Both the position numbers and the translations under genes were made by a program. Below are positions 9,682 through 19,551 of a stretch of DNA of 64,000 nt, in pieces. Under the pieces are notes generated by a model, which worked only from the letters and a program-made list of their open reading frames with translations, was not told where the DNA came from and did no database searches. This DNA is from Verrucomicrobiales bacterium (lineage in GTDB: Bacteria > Verrucomicrobiota > Verrucomicrobiia > Verrucomicrobiales > DEV007). Positions within the stretch are counted from its first letter, which is position 1. Each line of letters starts with the position of its first letter. The stretch is taken from NCBI GenBank assembly GCA_029213005.1, contig JARGPI010000018.1:1-64000 (forward strand). Direction: 5' to 3'.

Positions 9682-9949
9682 AAGAAAATGACCGTTGGAA
9701 CCAGGCAAACCGAAACGCCCAATGGGCGTTGCCACCGGTAGCGACCTCCTTTGGAGGTGAAGTTTCATCAGGCGCATGGATTCGATCTCGCAAAGGGCGG
9801 GCTACGTAGCGAGGCCCTTTGGGCGTCTTTCACAAGCCGCGAGTTACTCAGGTGCATTTCAGCGTGCCGTCATAGTCCCCATACAAGGCCTTGATTTCCG
9901 ACCTCGCAAAAGTAGTTTTTTAGTCGAGCCAGCCACCATCCATACTCAA

Positions 9950-11503
9950 ATGATACGATTTCCTTCCGATTTCGCCATCCTGTTCCTTGCTCTGACATCA
10001 CTCGGTTCCCACCTTCGGGCAGCTCCCCCGGCGACACCGGACCGACCTAACGTGATCCTGATCATGGCCGACGACCTCGGGCCGGGGATGCTCGGACACA
10101 ACGGCCAGAAAATCGTTACCACACCTCATATCGACAAGCTGGCTGCCGAGGGTATGAGCTTTTCCAACTACTACGGCAACCCGTTCTGCGCCCCGGCGCG
10201 CTGGAGCCTGATCACCGGCATGCACAATGGCCGCAAGGGTTCGGGGTCCCACACCCCGGGCGGAAAACTCATCCAACTCGACAAACAAAAGCTCAGCCCC
10301 GGGGAATGGGAAGCCGCCTTCAAAAAAATCCAGGACAATGCCACTCCCGTTCCTGAAAACGAAAGGTTCCTCGCCGAGGTTGCCCAACAGGCCGACTACC
10401 ACACTGCCCAGTTCGGCAAGCTGGACGTCGGCTTTCTCACCTGGCATTCACTGCTCGCCCGCCACGGTTGGGACCACTACTTTGGCTACTACGACCACGT
10501 GCGCGCCCACGGTTTTTTCCCGCCCTATCTATGGGAGGACGGAAAGAAAATCCCTATCGACGGTAATACCCGAATCGACTGCGGCAAACTGGGTGAAAGG
10601 GGCCGCGAACCAGTCGGTTCCGGCGGTAAAACCTACTCTCAGGATTTGTTTCTCACCGGCATGCTGAAATATATTCGTGCTCATAAAGACCAGCGGTTTT
10701 TTCTCTACCATCCTACCCAACTTCCCCATGGCCCCGTCGCCGTCACCAAACTGCATCCCGATTTCGTCGACCGCGAAGACCTCACCCTCTCGGAGAAAAA
10801 ATATGCCACCATGGTGAAGTCGCTCGACGACACAGTAGGTGCCATTATGGCCGAGCTCCAAGCACTCGGGCTCGACAATGAGACGGCCGTCTTTTTCTCT
10901 TCCGACAACGGCCACGAGACCTACTATGAAAACTCCAGCGGCATCCTGCCGAAAAGCGCCTGGCGCTCCGGTAAGCGCGCCGACGGTAGCGTCACCAATG
11001 TCACCGACAACAAATGGCGCACTTCCGAAGACGGCGAGACCTTCAACGGCGCGGGCGGCTTAACCGGCCTGAAATGGAGCGCCTTCCAGGGCGGGATCAA
11101 CTGCCCGATGATCGTCCGCTGGCCGGGAAAAATCGCCCCCGGCACCACCTCGTCCGTGCTGAGCTCGCACTATGACTTCATGCCCACCCTCGCCGAGATC
11201 ACCAGCACCGAGCCGCCCGCAAACAAAGACGGCATTTCCTACCTTCCCACCCTGCTCGGCAAGAAACGACCCGTCGACCACGACTGGATATTCATCAGAA
11301 GCGCTCGCTACTACGGAAAAAGCGCACTGATCACCCGCGAAGGCTGGAAGCTGATCCAGCTCACCGACGGCACCTTCCAGCTCTACAACATCCTCAGAGA
11401 TCCCGGAGAGTATCATAACATGGCCGAAGAGAATCCGGAGGTGGTTACCACGCTTGTACCTGTTTTTGAGGAGCAGTTCGACTCAGAGAGGGTTGATCTG
11501 TAG
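9950..11503 (+). CDS. Secreted sulfatase with atypical, C-rich codon use
   Basis: Family S1 sulfatase of 517 residues. A signal peptide starts MIRFPSDFAILFLALTS, then NVILIMADDLGPGMLG, then the formylglycine motif C80-A-P-A-R. FSSDNGHETYYENSSG and GGINCPMIVRWPGKIAPG follow. The frame is open upstream to 9776, but those residues do not look like protein and the ATG at 9950 begins a normal signal peptide. Codons end in C far more often than in neighbouring genes (for example long runs of GCC, GAC, AAC, CTC), suggesting recent acquisition or a different lineage. It lies between a palindromic element and a transposase remnant, which supports that reading. Confidence 0.88.
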   Translation: MIRFPSDFAILFLALTSLGSHLRAAPPATPDRPNVILIMADDLGPGMLGHNGQKIVTTPHIDKLAAEGMSFSNYYGNPFCAPARWSLITGMHNGRKGSGSHTPGGKLIQLDKQKLSPGEWEAAFKKIQDNATPVPENERFLAEVAQQADYHTAQFGKLDVGFLTWHSLLARHGWDHYFGYYDHVRAHGFFPPYLWEDGKKIPIDGNTRIDCGKLGERGREPVGSGGKTYSQDLFLTGMLKYIRAHKDQRFFLYHPTQLPHGPVAVTKLHPDFVDREDLTLSEKKYATMVKSLDDTVGAIMAELQALGLDNETAVFFSSDNGHETYYENSSGILPKSAWRSGKRADGSVTNVTDNKWRTSEDGETFNGAGGLTGLKWSAFQGGINCPMIVRWPGKIAPGTTSSVLSSHYDFMPTLAEITSTEPPANKDGISYLPTLLGKKRPVDHDWIFIRSARYYGKSALITREGWKLIQLTDGTFQLYNILRDPGEYHNMAEENPEVVTTLVPVFEEQFDSERVDL

Positions 11504-11547
11504 TCTTTAGTTTTACACCCCGTCATACTGGCGTAGGTGGTAAGGGA

Positions 11548-12021
11548 GTGGGGAATGATTGGTTCGCTTTTCAGCAGAGAAGCTTATGGAACGAAAATCG
11601 GAAAACGGAAACCCTGGCTTTGATGTTGCCGTTTGGCGAGGTCTGCTTTTCAGTTCACGGTGGAGGTTTTGTGCTGAGACTCCTGTGTCACAAACCACCG
11701 CCTAAAAAGAAACATACAGAGAAACCCGATTGGAAATCCCTCATTCAACGGAATTGGGGAGGCGATCCGAACACTTGCCCGTGTTGCCGGGCGCAGATGA
11801 AAAACGCCGGAACGATCGACATTGAGACCATAGAATCCGAAGTAATTCCACTAGGCTGGGAGGTTCCGCAAGAATACCTTCCACCTCCCGCAGAATGGTG
11901 GCGCCAGCATGATTCGGAAGAGTGGCGAAATCCCGAACTGCCGTTGGAAGATGGGAAAGTACTGGTCTTCGACGCTGAACTACTTCCGCCCGATGAGTTC
12001 CCGGTGTTTTCGACCGGCTGA
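11548..12021 (+). pseudogene. C-terminal remnant of an IS91-like transposase
   Basis: The stretch DWKSLIQRNWGGDPNTCPCC, continuing RAQMKNAGTID and ending at LGW, matches the pattern at the end of IS91-type (Y2) transposases. There a W-x-x-L-L block is followed by a C-x-x-C zinc pair with M(R/K) and a closing L-G. The catalytic HUH and Tyr parts are absent. The frame begins with a GTG at 11548, but the first 35 or so residues are not convincing. An acidic, proline-rich tail of about 60 residues follows. It is most likely a truncated insertion-sequence remnant next to a dispersed repeat. Confidence 0.5.
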
Positions 12022-12130
12022 TTGCCGATAGGTTTGGATCAAAAAACGTCTCGCCGCAAAGCCTCCCGAAAGAGGTTGCCGGGCTTTCGTGTCTCGACCA
12101 GGGAAAAATGGCAGGAAACCGAATCAGAAG

Positions 12131-12292
12131 TCAGCCAATCTTGACTTTTTACTCAAAAATCCATAAAAGCTTCGGAATAAATGAGTCCAAAACCGAGTTT
12201 TTCACCCTTCCTTCCCCTGCACCCCAACCAACCCGGGGGCCGCAAGCGCCTTGAATTTTGGCCTTGAAATAGGAAAATCCTATCAGTCAGTC
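12131..12292. repeat. Dispersed repeat family R1, copy 1
   Basis: A block of about 155 bases starting TCAGCCAATCTTGACTT and ending in CCTATCAGTCAGTC. It contains a GCCGCAAGCG block and GAATTTTGGCCTTGAA. It is recognisably related over its whole length to 29343-29500, and its last 60 bases are nearly identical to 21889-21948. It lies in the 395-base gap between the transposase remnant and the end of the RND gene. No gene is visible in 12022-12416. Confidence 0.75.
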
Positions 12293-12416
12293 ATTATTCG
12301 GTCACGAAAAAGGAATTCTGCCGCTTGATAAAAGATGCGTCTCTCGAAGGCTGATCAGGAACACATTCCCTGCAAAGTTTGCGAAGAATGAATCGCCGCA
12401 CGATCCAGCCGTCGGC

Positions 12417-15400
12417 TCACTTCCCTGTTTTGCCTTTCTTTGCCGGCTTCTTTTTCTGCTTTCGAGGCTTCTTACTGCGTTTTTCCCGCGGCTTGAAAAA
12501 GAGGTAGAACAACACCGGACACAATACCAGGGTCAACAGTGTGGCAAAGCCCAGACCGAACATCATTGCCCAGGCCATGGAACTCCACATACCGCCTCCG
12601 CTGATCGCCAGAGGTGCAAGCCCGATGATGGTAGTCACGGTGGTCATAACAATCGGTCGCAACCGCGACTTCGAAGCGTCTACGATCCCCTCTACCAGTT
12701 CTTTCCCCTGCCGAATCTGCAGGTTGGTTTCATCCAGTAAAAGAATCGCATTGTTCACGATGATGCCGAGTAGAGCAAGGAGCCCCAGCATGGTCATAAA
12801 CCCGAACGAAGAACCGGTAAGCAGAAGCCCGGGAACTACACCGCACAACATAGGCGGTATCGTCAAAATAATGATCGCGAAGCAGCGCATACTGTTGAAC
12901 TGGGCAATCAAAATCAACGCCAGCATCGACATGGCTATCGGCATACCGCCGGCCAGCTTCTGTTGCGCCTCGGCACTCTCTTCCTGTTCGCCGCCGTATT
13001 CGATATGGTAGCCGACAGGCCAGTCGCCCTGAGAAGTCAGTTCGCTAAGAACGGGTTGGATGTCGGCCAGTGCCTGACTGGAAAATCGGCCGCGAACTTT
13101 TCCCTTAATCGTCATCACCCGCAGCGTGTCTTCACGCAAAATTGAACCGGGAAGAAAATCAATTTTTGTGCTGGCTACCTGGCTCAAAGGAAAAACCCCG
13201 GTTTGGCCGAAAATAGGTAAATCCGGAAGTCGCTCCGGCCTCTTTCTATAGTCAGCCTCTGATCGCAAAACAATAGGAATCGCCTCCTCCCCTTCCCGTA
13301 ACGTAGTGACCTGCTGACCGGCAAACTGCAAATTCAGGGCGCTGGCGATGCTGCTGGTATTCAGTCCGAGCCGGGTGCTCCTCACCGGATCCGGATCTAC
13401 CGTTACCTGCTTGATCCACGCCCCCCAGTCGTCGCGAACATCGTACATGCCCGGCACCTGATTCACTATATTGACCACTTTATCACGCAACTGGTACAGC
13501 ACCGCCATATCTTCGCCATACAGACGGATCTGGATCGGATCACCTACGGGCGGTCCATTTTCCAGCGGTTTGGCCAACACTCTGGCAGACGGAAAATTCG
13601 CCTCGGTATACCGGTTTACTTTTTCCACAAAATCCGCAATTTCCTTTGGATCGGAAGTGTGGGTGATCACACTGAGAAACGTATAGTTCGGATTAGCGGG
13701 CTCCGGACTCAAAGACAGATACCATCGTGGTCCACCGTCACCAATCCAGGCGGAAACCGATTTCACCACATCAGGATTTTCAAGGGCGAACCAGTCTTCC
13801 AGCTTTTTGACCTGCAGCTCCGTTTCGGAAATATCAGTTCCCAGCGGAAGTTCAAAATCGACTACAAACTGCCCTCTTTCATTTGGTGGAAAAAAGATAT
13901 TGGGAACGAACCGCATTCCGACGCCCGCAACCAAAGTAAGAATATAGATCAGAACGGGATACCCCCATTTTAACCGCAGGGAAAATCGTAGCAGGGATTC
14001 GTACGGCTGATAGACCCTGTTCAAACCGCGCCCTACCAGCGTATCCTTTTTCAGAGGTTTCAGAAACCAGTAACAAAAAAGCGGAATCACCGTGATCGAA
14101 AGCAGCCAGCTGCTCAGCAGTGTCAGACTGACCACGGCAAATAAACTGAAGGTAAACTCCGCCACACTCCCGGTGGCCAACCCGATCGCCGAAAACGCGG
14201 CAATCGTGGTGCCACTGGCCGCGAGCAGCGGGATCATCAGTCCTTTCACCGTTTCAATCACAGCTCCTTTGCGTTCTTCACCATCACTGAATCGAACCAG
14301 AATTTGCTCACTGACCACCACCGCATTGTCCACCAGAAGACCCAATGCAATAATCAGAGCCGCGATCGACATCATTTCCAGCTGAATGTCGAAAAAAGGC
14401 ATCAGAGTAAAACACATCAGCACCGCCGAAGGAACCAGCACACCGACGATCATCGCGATACGCCAACCGGCGAACAACAGCATCACCAGAACCACAAAAA
14501 AGAAGGCCTGTCCGAGGTTTACCACAAAGTCATAGATCGATTTCTCTACATATTGCGGCTGAAAGAACATCACCTCTATATCCAGACCGATCGGCAGCTT
14601 ATTCTGTATTTCATTTATAGCTTGCGATACCCGCTCTCCCACCTCGGTAACCGCCCGCCCCTCCACCATTGAGACCGAAATACAGATTACCTGTTCCCCG
14701 TTGTAGTGAGAAAGCGACTGCGGCGGATCGACATACTCTCTTGATACGTCAAAAACATCGGAGATCCTCAGACTGGTAGTCTGACCCGGAGCAGAGATGC
14801 GATATTCCTCCAACTCCTCGACAGACTTAAATTCGCCGAGCGTGATCAAGTCAAGGCGCTCCGGACCGGAACTGATCTCACCACTGGCGGCCACTGTGTT
14901 TTGCGAACTCAACGCAGCGATCACGCCGTCCAGAGTCAATCCACGCGCAGCCAGTTCGTTACTGGAAAATTCCAGGTAGACCCTCTCATCCTGGTCACCG
15001 TGAAATTCCACTTTCGCCACTCCGTCCAACTCCAGCAATTTGTCCCGAAGCTCTTCGGCGGCGTCCTTCATTTCCCGTTTCGAGAACCCGTCGCTTTTTA
15101 GCGCAAACAGATAGGGAAACTGCTCACCAAAATCATCATCCACCATCGGGCGGGATGCGCCATCGGGCAGACGCACCGCCTCCACCCGGTTGCGGAGGTC
15201 GGTCCAGATATCCTCCATATCGAAGTACTCTTCTTTTACCTCTACATTGATGATCGAAATCCCGGGCTTGGATGTCGATTTTACTTTTTCTACCTCCGGC
15301 ATTTGCCGAAGGGTTTGTTCCAGCGGTTCGGTTACTTCCTGTTCAACCTGAACTGTGGTCCGGCCCGTATACGGGGTGATCACCATCGCATTCCGGATGG

Positions 15401-15521
15401 TGAATTCGGGATATTCCAACCGACCGATTTTGAAATAGGTCTGCACCCCGATCAACATGATCAATGTATAGATCACGAGGGAGGTGCGGTTGTTTTTTAT
15501 CGTAAATCCTGCCGGGTTCAT
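12417..15521 (-). CDS. RND efflux transporter, inner-membrane permease
   Basis: This 1034-residue AcrB/MexB-superfamily pump is close to the usual 1030-1050 length. It has the first span near the N-terminus, two large periplasmic loops and two groups of membrane helices. The TM4 relay region reads LGLLVDNAVVVSEQ: the first acidic residue of the usual Asp-Asp pair is kept and the second is Asn. The late GLLALLGIIVNNAILLLDE block is typical. The C-terminus is very lysine-rich. It is third in an operon after the TolC fusion and the adaptor, with a palindromic element in the 65-base gap before it. The substrate is unknown; the sequence is nearer the HAE-1-like than the CzcA group. Confidence 0.92.
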   Translation of the reverse strand: MNPAGFTIKNNRTSLVIYTLIMLIGVQTYFKIGRLEYPEFTIRNAMVITPYTGRTTVQVEQEVTEPLEQTLRQMPEVEKVKSTSKPGISIINVEVKEEYFDMEDIWTDLRNRVEAVRLPDGASRPMVDDDFGEQFPYLFALKSDGFSKREMKDAAEELRDKLLELDGVAKVEFHGDQDERVYLEFSSNELAARGLTLDGVIAALSSQNTVAASGEISSGPERLDLITLGEFKSVEELEEYRISAPGQTTSLRISDVFDVSREYVDPPQSLSHYNGEQVICISVSMVEGRAVTEVGERVSQAINEIQNKLPIGLDIEVMFFQPQYVEKSIYDFVVNLGQAFFFVVLVMLLFAGWRIAMIVGVLVPSAVLMCFTLMPFFDIQLEMMSIAALIIALGLLVDNAVVVSEQILVRFSDGEERKGAVIETVKGLMIPLLAASGTTIAAFSAIGLATGSVAEFTFSLFAVVSLTLLSSWLLSITVIPLFCYWFLKPLKKDTLVGRGLNRVYQPYESLLRFSLRLKWGYPVLIYILTLVAGVGMRFVPNIFFPPNERGQFVVDFELPLGTDISETELQVKKLEDWFALENPDVVKSVSAWIGDGGPRWYLSLSPEPANPNYTFLSVITHTSDPKEIADFVEKVNRYTEANFPSARVLAKPLENGPPVGDPIQIRLYGEDMAVLYQLRDKVVNIVNQVPGMYDVRDDWGAWIKQVTVDPDPVRSTRLGLNTSSIASALNLQFAGQQVTTLREGEEAIPIVLRSEADYRKRPERLPDLPIFGQTGVFPLSQVASTKIDFLPGSILREDTLRVMTIKGKVRGRFSSQALADIQPVLSELTSQGDWPVGYHIEYGGEQEESAEAQQKLAGGMPIAMSMLALILIAQFNSMRCFAIIILTIPPMLCGVVPGLLLTGSSFGFMTMLGLLALLGIIVNNAILLLDETNLQIRQGKELVEGIVDASKSRLRPIVMTTVTTIIGLAPLAISGGGMWSSMAWAMMFGLGFATLLTLVLCPVLFYLFFKPREKRSKKPRKQKKKPAKKGKTGK

Positions 15522-15545
15522 GTAGTGGTGAAAATTTTCGATTTA

Positions 15546-15574
15546 ACAGGGTACAATCCGGGACTGTACCCTGT
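15546..15574. repeat. Short copy of the GTACCCTGTAC palindrome inside the RND operon
   Basis: Arms 15546-15555 (ACAGGGTACA) and 15565-15574 (TGTACCCTGT) flank a 9-base loop, with a second GTACAG next to it. It lies exactly in the gap between the adaptor and permease genes. In the transcript it would form an intercistronic hairpin, which could affect mRNA stability or partial termination; that role is inference. Confidence 0.7.
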
Positions 15575-15586
15575 ACAGTCTGCGAC

Positions 15587-16642
15587 CTAACCCTGTTTAC
15601 TGTGCAGTTTTACTTCCTGATTCTCCTCTACCCGGTGAACTCCACGCGCTACGATGACATCCCCCGGTGCCACACCGGAGACGATTTCGATCATTCCGTC
15701 CTCGCGTAAATGGCCCGGGGTAACCTTTCGCCGGCTCACCGTGCCGTAGCCGTCCTTACCGGGAACCGGTGTTACGATCCAGACGAAAACTTCCGCATGG
15801 GGAACTTTTGCCACACAAGTGGAAGGCACCGCCAAAGTATCTCCGTTTGGATTCGGCAGTAATAGAGTCGCCTCACCGTCGAGGCCTTCGCGAATCCTTT
15901 CATCTTCACTTTCGAACGACAGGATAACCGGATAGGTAGTATTTTGTCCCACCTCCGGAGATATCGAATCAACGGTCGCCTCAAATTCATCATCCGGCAA
16001 ACTCCCGAGTTTGATTCGGCTCTTCATCCCTACCGAAAATCTACCTATTAAATTGGCCGGCACCCCGATTTGAAATTCCTTTCCCCCTTCCCCCTGGATG
16101 GTCATCACCGTTTGTCCGGCGGCGATCACCATCTGCGGATCAATCGAAACGCTGCCGATGACTCCGGTATAGGGCATTTTCAGAACTGCGTCTTCAAAAA
16201 CTTTTCTCGCCGAATTGTAGTTACTTTGCGCCGCTCTCTCCCTGGCTATGGCACTCTCCAATGCACTCTGGGAAGCATTTCCGGTCTCGACCAGCTGTTG
16301 GGATCGACGCAGCGACTGCCGGGCCTCAACCAGTTGGGCATTGGCCGCATCGAGTTGGTTTTGAAACTCCCGGGTATCCAACCGGGCCAGAACGGCGCCC
16401 TGCTCATAGCGCTCACCCTCCGTGGCGTTCACTTCCACGACTCTGCCGCCAACTTCGAAGGCGATACTTGCTCCCTTCACAGAATCGACGATACCCGAAA
16501 ATGATCGGTTCACTTTGCCGTTACTTTCCGGAACCTCAAACGTAACTACCGGCCTGACTACAGGTTCCGGAACCGGCTCCGCCTTTTTGCATGATGACAG
16601 GATAATCAACACGGCAAAACTGATATAGAAAACTGATCTCAT
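15587..16642 (-). CDS. RND efflux periplasmic adaptor (membrane fusion protein), lipoprotein
   Basis: A 351-residue HlyD/AcrA-type adaptor. The lipobox LSSC puts the lipidated cysteine at residue 18. After that come a biotinyl-lipoyl-like half (AFEVGGRVVEVNATEGERY), a coiled-coil hairpin rich in Q, A and R (about residues 95-150), the returning lipoyl half (VLKMPYTGVIGSV), and beta-barrel and membrane-proximal domains. The start codon overlaps the stop of the upstream TolC fusion by four bases (ATGA), so the two genes are translationally coupled. It bridges the permease and the outer-membrane channel across the periplasm. Confidence 0.92.
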   Translation of the reverse strand: MRSVFYISFAVLIILSSCKKAEPVPEPVVRPVVTFEVPESNGKVNRSFSGIVDSVKGASIAFEVGGRVVEVNATEGERYEQGAVLARLDTREFQNQLDAANAQLVEARQSLRRSQQLVETGNASQSALESAIARERAAQSNYNSARKVFEDAVLKMPYTGVIGSVSIDPQMVIAAGQTVMTIQGEGGKEFQIGVPANLIGRFSVGMKSRIKLGSLPDDEFEATVDSISPEVGQNTTYPVILSFESEDERIREGLDGEATLLLPNPNGDTLAVPSTCVAKVPHAEVFVWIVTPVPGKDGYGTVSRRKVTPGHLREDGMIEIVSGVAPGDVIVARGVHRVEENQEVKLHSKQG

Positions 16643-19377
16643 GGATTTGTCCGGGTGGTAAAGATTCGCTTAAACAATCCCGCCTTTTCCGCCGGGGCGG
16701 GACTTGTTTCCTGTATCACTACCGGCACGGCGCGGATCCCCGCCGGTTTAGCATCTACATGGGGGGACTCATTCTCCGGCTCTACGATACAGGGAGTAGC
16801 GGAATGAACCGCCGCCTGTGCCCGGTTTTCGATAAAGTCTTTATTGGGATCCGGTTTGGTGCATTTCGGCATCACAAGCTCTTCGCGTTTCATATATGTC
16901 GCCAACATATCCGACCACTGACGTTTCTGAGTGGGATTCTTTTCAAATTCAAACCAGGAAATCGAGCGCTGCATCTGAACAACCTGCTGGAGATAGGAGT
17001 ACACCGCAAGACTGGCCTGCTGGCGCTGACGAAGCAGAGCGCTCTGTGCATCCAGCAAATCGAGAATCGTAGCCGCTCCCTGAGCATATTTTTCTCTCGT
17101 CGCTGCATAGTTTTTTTCGGCCGAAACCAAACCCCGCCGGCTCAGACGAATATTGGGATGCTCGGAAAACAGACCGTTAAAAGCCGTGAGCGCACGTTGT
17201 TCAATAAACTGCAGAGCACGTTCACGCTGCGCCGCGAGCTGACGAATCACCGCTTTCTGCCCGGACCTCTCGGCCTGCCGAAAGCCCCCTTCATAGACCG
17301 GCACAGTTAGAGACACGCCCGCAAAGGCTTCACTCTGGGTGGTATAGTTCAGAATCTCTGTACCCTGACCAATCCGGTTGTAACTAAACAGACCGGATAT
17401 CTCCGGAAGAAAGAAACTTCTCTCAATACGGCAAAGCTCTATCCCCTGCGCGGAAAGCCCGAAGTCAAAAGCCGCCAACTCCGGTGATGCCGGAACGGCC
17501 ACTTTCCTCAAAAAGTCACCAAAGCGAAACGCATCGTCCTGATAGCGAATATGCCGGTTGATCGCATCATTCATGAAGTAGGTATCCCGATCCCCCAGTT
17601 CGATATCGACAAACTTCCACTGCTTTTCCCGGGGTTCCCCCATGATCCGGTTCAATTCGATGCGGGCATTTTCCCGATCCGCTTTCGCCTGAAATACTGA
17701 CGCGCGACTCGAAGCAGCGTCCTGTTCCCAGCGATAGGTTTCCGAGGCCTCGACCGCACCGATATTGACCCGCAACCTGGCGAGCTGGAGGTTGTTCTCG
17801 GAAAGACGTAAATTTTCTCTTTGAATCTGCCAAAGGGAACGGGCCGCGAGATAATTCAAAAACGCCACGCCCGCCGCCTCCATCGCATCCATCCTTTCGG
17901 AACAGGTATTCAATCTTTCCGCGGCCACACCCTCCAAAGCTGAACCGATATTTTTCCGGATCGTATCATTAAACAGGCTTTGGCGAAGCTCCATACCATA
18001 GCTACCGGCATGCAGGTGATCGGGAGTCAGAATCCTGTTTATCCGGTCGACGTAGTCAGTGAAACTCTGCTGAGCATTGATCGACACCGTCGGCCTTTGA
18101 AACGATTCCGCTTTGCGCAAATCACTGCCGGAGATCAGTTCTTCCTCCTTCTGAATCTTTACATCGATATTTCCCGAGGCCGCTATTTTCATCACTCTCT
18201 CAAGAGTCAGTTCTTCACCGGTCTCCCGGCCCTCCTCATTGAGAAATTCAGCCGTCAGCGCAATTTCATAGTTGGGATACCACCCGGCCAATTCGGCGGA
18301 GGCCCGATTGATAATGAGCCGGTCCTCCACCGGCAGATAGACCGGCAAAATCCGCGGATCGATCCCGAGCAGGATCTGGTGGGCATTCAGAGCGGCCCGT
18401 TTGGCGATGGCATCACCGTTGTCGGGAGCCAGACCCGCCATCGCCCCGAGTCGCACATCCGGAAGCCCGACCATACTCAGGGTTACACATCCCCGTTTGG
18501 AAAGCAGCTCAAACATCCGGGTCCTCTCTTTCGGCGGAATGGATGGAAGTATGGAAATATACACCGCCCTGGCCCCTGACGGGATTGCGGACACGATACT
18601 TTCCACCGAGCCTTCCGAAGGCAATATTTCTATACTTACGCCGTACTCCTTCTCTACCTCCCTCTTTTCATTATTTACATCCCTGACCCGGCCTGAGGCG
18701 TAAAACAGACTTTTATCGACTACCACGTAGATCCGGTTTTGTTCACTGAGATACTTCAGCGCTTCAATATCTGCAGCGATCCGCTGAGGATTGGTAATAA
18801 AACTGTAGTTTGCCACCTTCGAAGTCCCCTCCGGGGAAATCGAGTTTTCCAACATATCGGAAAACTCCACCGCACCACCCAACACCGGCCGCGTTCTGTC
18901 TACGGCATCCAGCTCCAGGGCCCGCCCGGTGGCAACAAAACCCGCAGCTATGATCATATCCGTCTCCGGCTTGGCAAGCGCCAGATTCAGCTTCTGTGTC
19001 AGGGCAGTAGCATTACCTTTGGCATTAAAATCCTCGAATTTTAACTGGTAGGAATCGATCGACAGCTTTTCCAGCTCCGCTTTTACCTTGTCGGCAAAGG
19101 TATCAAAATACCACGATTCATCATCCCGCAGAATCACCACCTTCCTCGATGGGCGGACCCTTTGCGGCATAGGCGCAGGCGCTTCATCCAATGACGGAAG
19201 CGGCGGAAGCAATGCTCCCGATGCCGGTAGAGCCGGATCATCCGGAACGATTGACGGGAGATCCGGAAGGGGCGGGTTCTGAGCTTGAAGCAGGCACACT
19301 GATGACCATATACCGACATGTAATAGCAACCGGAAGGTATTGCGTGGATTCCACTTATGGGAACGGCCGGTTTTCAT
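16639..19377 (-). CDS. Fusion of ABC-type substrate-binding-like domain and TolC outer-membrane channel
   Basis: This 912-residue exported protein is about twice the size of a normal TolC-family protein. After a signal region and a proline-rich linker, residues about 77-375 look like a periplasmic binding protein of the ABC_sub_bind type: KVVILRDDESWYFDTFADKV, DMIIAAGFVATGRAL, then a closing GLAPDNGDAIAKRAALNAHQ-like helix. Residues about 385-845 are a TolC/OEP channel: paired long helices, SLTVPVYEGGFRQAERSGQK, and the repeat-two helix YAQGAATILDLLDAQSALL. A proline-rich tail follows. It is the first gene of the RND operon and overlaps the adaptor by four bases. The binding domain could sense or collect the pump substrate; that is inference. 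Confidence 0.82.
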   Translation of the reverse strand: MKTGRSHKWNPRNTFRLLLHVGIWSSVCLLQAQNPPLPDLPSIVPDDPALPASGALLPPLPSLDEAPAPMPQRVRPSRKVVILRDDESWYFDTFADKVKAELEKLSIDSYQLKFEDFNAKGNATALTQKLNLALAKPETDMIIAAGFVATGRALELDAVDRTRPVLGGAVEFSDMLENSISPEGTSKVANYSFITNPQRIAADIEALKYLSEQNRIYVVVDKSLFYASGRVRDVNNEKREVEKEYGVSIEILPSEGSVESIVSAIPSGARAVYISILPSIPPKERTRMFELLSKRGCVTLSMVGLPDVRLGAMAGLAPDNGDAIAKRAALNAHQILLGIDPRILPVYLPVEDRLIINRASAELAGWYPNYEIALTAEFLNEEGRETGEELTLERVMKIAASGNIDVKIQKEEELISGSDLRKAESFQRPTVSINAQQSFTDYVDRINRILTPDHLHAGSYGMELRQSLFNDTIRKNIGSALEGVAAERLNTCSERMDAMEAAGVAFLNYLAARSLWQIQRENLRLSENNLQLARLRVNIGAVEASETYRWEQDAASSRASVFQAKADRENARIELNRIMGEPREKQWKFVDIELGDRDTYFMNDAINRHIRYQDDAFRFGDFLRKVAVPASPELAAFDFGLSAQGIELCRIERSFFLPEISGLFSYNRIGQGTEILNYTTQSEAFAGVSLTVPVYEGGFRQAERSGQKAVIRQLAAQRERALQFIEQRALTAFNGLFSEHPNIRLSRRGLVSAEKNYAATREKYAQGAATILDLLDAQSALLRQRQQASLAVYSYLQQVVQMQRSISWFEFEKNPTQKRQWSDMLATYMKREELVMPKCTKPDPNKDFIENRAQAAVHSATPCIVEPENESPHVDAKPAGIRAVPVVIQETSPAPAEKAGLFKRIFTTRTNP

Positions 19378-19551
19378 ATAGGAATTTCTGGATCAGATAA
19401 CTCAGGCCAGATGTTAATTATTTAATAAGCCTTAGTAATTATGGTAGCTTGATAAAATACGATGCAAGTGGTGTCAAGAGACAATGCGGTTCCCGGCGGG
19501 AACGCCGTCATCTCGTGTTTGATATTTTTCCGTCCTCACCGTGTTTACTAT

